DNA of 64,000 nt from Chloroflexi bacterium 44-23 (GTDB lineage Bacteria; Chloroflexota; Anaerolineae; Anaerolineales; Anaerolineaceae): assembly GCA_001899005.1 (NCBI GenBank), contig MKUW01000006.1:62001-126000 (forward strand). The letters are read 5' to 3'. The notes beneath the pieces were generated by a model. The model was not told the DNA's origin and searched no databases. It was given only the letters and a program-made list of their open reading frames with translations. Below, in pieces: positions 62,488 to 64,000 of this stretch. Positions within the stretch are counted from its first letter, which is position 1, and every line of letters starts with the position of its first letter. Made by a program: the position numbers and the translations under genes.

Positions 62488-64000
62488 ATGAAAGAATATA
62501 AATCTGATTCAATCCGTAATATCACTTTGGCATCACATTCCGGTGCCGGGAAAACGATACTTGGCGAAGCTTTATTGTTTATTACCGGCGCAAATAATCG
62601 TATGGGAAAGATTGAAGATGGTTCAACAACATCCGATTTCGATGAGGAAGAACAGCGGCGTAATATTTCAATTTATACAACCGTTCTTCCGGTTGAATAT
62701 AAAGATGTAAAAATCAATATTCTTGACACCCCCGGATACACTGATTTTCTTGGTGAAGAAATCAGCGCATTACGGGTTTCGGATGGTGCGATTATCATGG
62801 TGGATGCAGTTGCCGGGATTGAAGTTGGTACCGAGCTGGCTTGGAGCTATTCTGGCGATTTCAATATTCCTCGTTTCGTCTTAATTAATAAAATGGATCG
62901 AGATAACGCCAATTACCATAAGATTTTTAATGCATTCCAGGAAATGACGGATGTGCGTTTAATTCCAATTCAACTTCCAATGGGTGAACAAGCCGATTTC
63001 AAAGGTATCATCGATTTGATTTCTATGAAAGCGTTTGAAGGAGTCGGCAATGATGTGATCGAGATTCCTGCAGAATTTAAAGAGGCTGCGGAAGAAGCTC
63101 ATATGGCTCTGGTCGAAGCTGCCGCTGAAGGGAAAGATTCATTGATGGAAAAATTCTTTGAGGTAGGCACATTGGAGCCAAAGGAAATTACCCAGGGTTT
63201 GAAAGAAGTCATCAAGAATGGATCTTTTGTACCGGTATTGGTCTCTTCCGCCTCACACCAAATTGGTCTGATTCCGTTGCTCAACAGTATCATTGATTTG
63301 ATGCCTTCACCAGTTGAAGCTGGACCATACAAAGCGATCGATAAAGATGGCAATGAAATTGAACTTCAATCAGAAGATTCCGGACCACTGGCAGCCTATG
63401 TATGGAAAACAACTGCAGATCCCTTCGTAGGTAAACAAACTTACTTCAGAGTTTATTCCGGGTTGTTTAACTCTGATAGTCGTGTTTGGAATCAGGACAA
63501 GGGTTTGGAAGAGCGAATTGGAACGGTTAGCATTCCACGTGGAAAAGAAGCCATAAATGTAAAAACAATTCACGCCGGTGATATCGCAGTTGTACCTAAA
63601 CTCTCTGAGACTGTGACTGGTAATACACTTGGTGATAAATCTACACCCATTAAGCTTCCTTCTGCAAAATATCCGAATGCCTTGTATCGGGTTGCAGTGA
63701 CGCCTAAAACTCAGGCCGACTCAGCGAAAATCAGCACAGTGCTTACCCGTCTGTGTGAGGAAGATATGACCCTTTCTTGGGAAAATGACAGCACTACCCG
63801 TCAGACCGTTTTGCAAGGCATGGGTGACCAACATATTGACGTAGCAGTACGGCGCGCATCAACCAAATTTCAATTAAACATCAACATTGCCGAACCAAGG
63901 GTTCCTTATAAAGAGACTATCACAAAAGAAGGTGTGGGAGTCTATCGCCATAAGAAACAAACCGGAGGCTCCGGTCAATTTGGAGAGGTGCATCTCAAAG
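62488..64000 (+). CDS. elongation factor G-like GTPase (EF-G paralogue), cut by window end
   Basis: 504 codons to the window edge. G1 is SHSGAGKT (16-23), G3 is DTPGYTDF (80-87) and G4 is NKMD (133-136). Domains II and III follow (DPFVGKQTYFRVYSG; QTVLQGMGDQHIDVAVRR), and the start of domain IV is reached with FQLNINIAEPRVPYKETI and HKKQTGGSGQFGEV. In main EF-G proteins G3 reads DTPGHVDF; the Tyr84 in place of the catalytic His matches EF-G2-type paralogues seen in mycobacteria and other phyla. These may bind ribosomes but have weak or altered GTPase activity. Confidence 0.9.
   Translation, partial: MKEYKSDSIRNITLASHSGAGKTILGEALLFITGANNRMGKIEDGSTTSDFDEEEQRRNISIYTTVLPVEYKDVKINILDTPGYTDFLGEEISALRVSDGAIIMVDAVAGIEVGTELAWSYSGDFNIPRFVLINKMDRDNANYHKIFNAFQEMTDVRLIPIQLPMGEQADFKGIIDLISMKAFEGVGNDVIEIPAEFKEAAEEAHMALVEAAAEGKDSLMEKFFEVGTLEPKEITQGLKEVIKNGSFVPVLVSSASHQIGLIPLLNSIIDLMPSPVEAGPYKAIDKDGNEIELQSEDSGPLAAYVWKTTADPFVGKQTYFRVYSGLFNSDSRVWNQDKGLEERIGTVSIPRGKEAINVKTIHAGDIAVVPKLSETVTGNTLGDKSTPIKLPSAKYPNALYRVAVTPKTQADSAKISTVLTRLCEEDMTLSWENDSTTRQTVLQGMGDQHIDVAVRRASTKFQLNINIAEPRVPYKETITKEGVGVYRHKKQTGGSGQFGEVHLK

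Overview
The window reads as a bacterial chromosome segment, most likely from the Chloroflexota (Anaerolineae-like). This is an inference from gene content and order: RNase Y next to RecX, a DHH-CBS-nucleotidyltransferase fusion, RF1-PrmC, an O-antigen ligase with TPRs, a two-domain dehydrogenase/Gfo-Idh-MocA protein, and REP palindromes with a resident Y1 transposase. There is no rRNA, phage module, CRISPR array or plasmid replication gene. Base composition is fairly AT-rich, but clearly patchy in the surface-polysaccharide region.

Layout. 0-16.8 kb is almost entirely on the minus strand: a truncated polyprenyl glycosylphosphotransferase and a family 2 glycosyltransferase, RidA, cytochrome bd oxidase (cydAB), a PhoR/PhoB-type two-component pair, a two-domain dehydrogenase, RNase Y and RecX, the CydDC exporter and a creatininase-family hydrolase. 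16.9-17.5 kb holds two tandem tRNA-Ala genes (GGC and CGC anticodons) and a cluster of heptamer-based tandem repeats. 17.6-21.8 kb (plus strand) has an M24 peptidase and a tightly overlapping MFS / metallo-beta-lactamase-fold / membrane glycosyltransferase operon.

21.9-38.2 kb is a surface-glycan locus: O-antigen ligase-like protein with TPRs, a GT39-like membrane glycosyltransferase, an ABC-2 permease and Wzt-type ATPase, FkbM methyltransferase, six glycosyltransferase-type genes, a WecG/TagA enzyme and a second polyprenyl glycosylphosphotransferase. It shows clear recombination scars: a degraded permease, a leftover C-terminal tail of a second ligase allele directly before the intact permease, and an abrupt fall in GC inside the wzt gene that lasts until about 36.7 kb. 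The natural reading is an exchangeable serotype-like cassette with conserved ends.

38.5-43.6 kb has a secreted zinc metalloprotease, a 160-bp tandem array of REP palindromes, a REP-associated Y1 transposase (RAYT) bounded on the far side by an inverted REP, and a YtxH/PAP2 pair. 43.6-51.1 kb has a transglutaminase-domain membrane protein, then a minus-strand run prfA-prmC-(malic enzyme remnant)-two small membrane proteins-PfkB-like protein-M20 peptidase. 51.4-54.0 kb is pstB-phoU-CHAD, a phosphate/polyphosphate unit without pstSCA in the window. 54.3-64 kb has clpB, a PIG-L deacetylase, a MoeB/ThiF-rhodanese protein, the DHH-CBS-tRNA nucleotidyltransferase fusion, a GNAT acetyltransferase and an EF-G paralogue cut by the window end.

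No wholly new system can be proven from sequence alone. The strongest leads are the REP/RAYT locus, the mosaic polysaccharide-export junctions, the PfkB-like protein with an altered catalytic loop, and the heptamer-repeat family shared by two intergenic loci.
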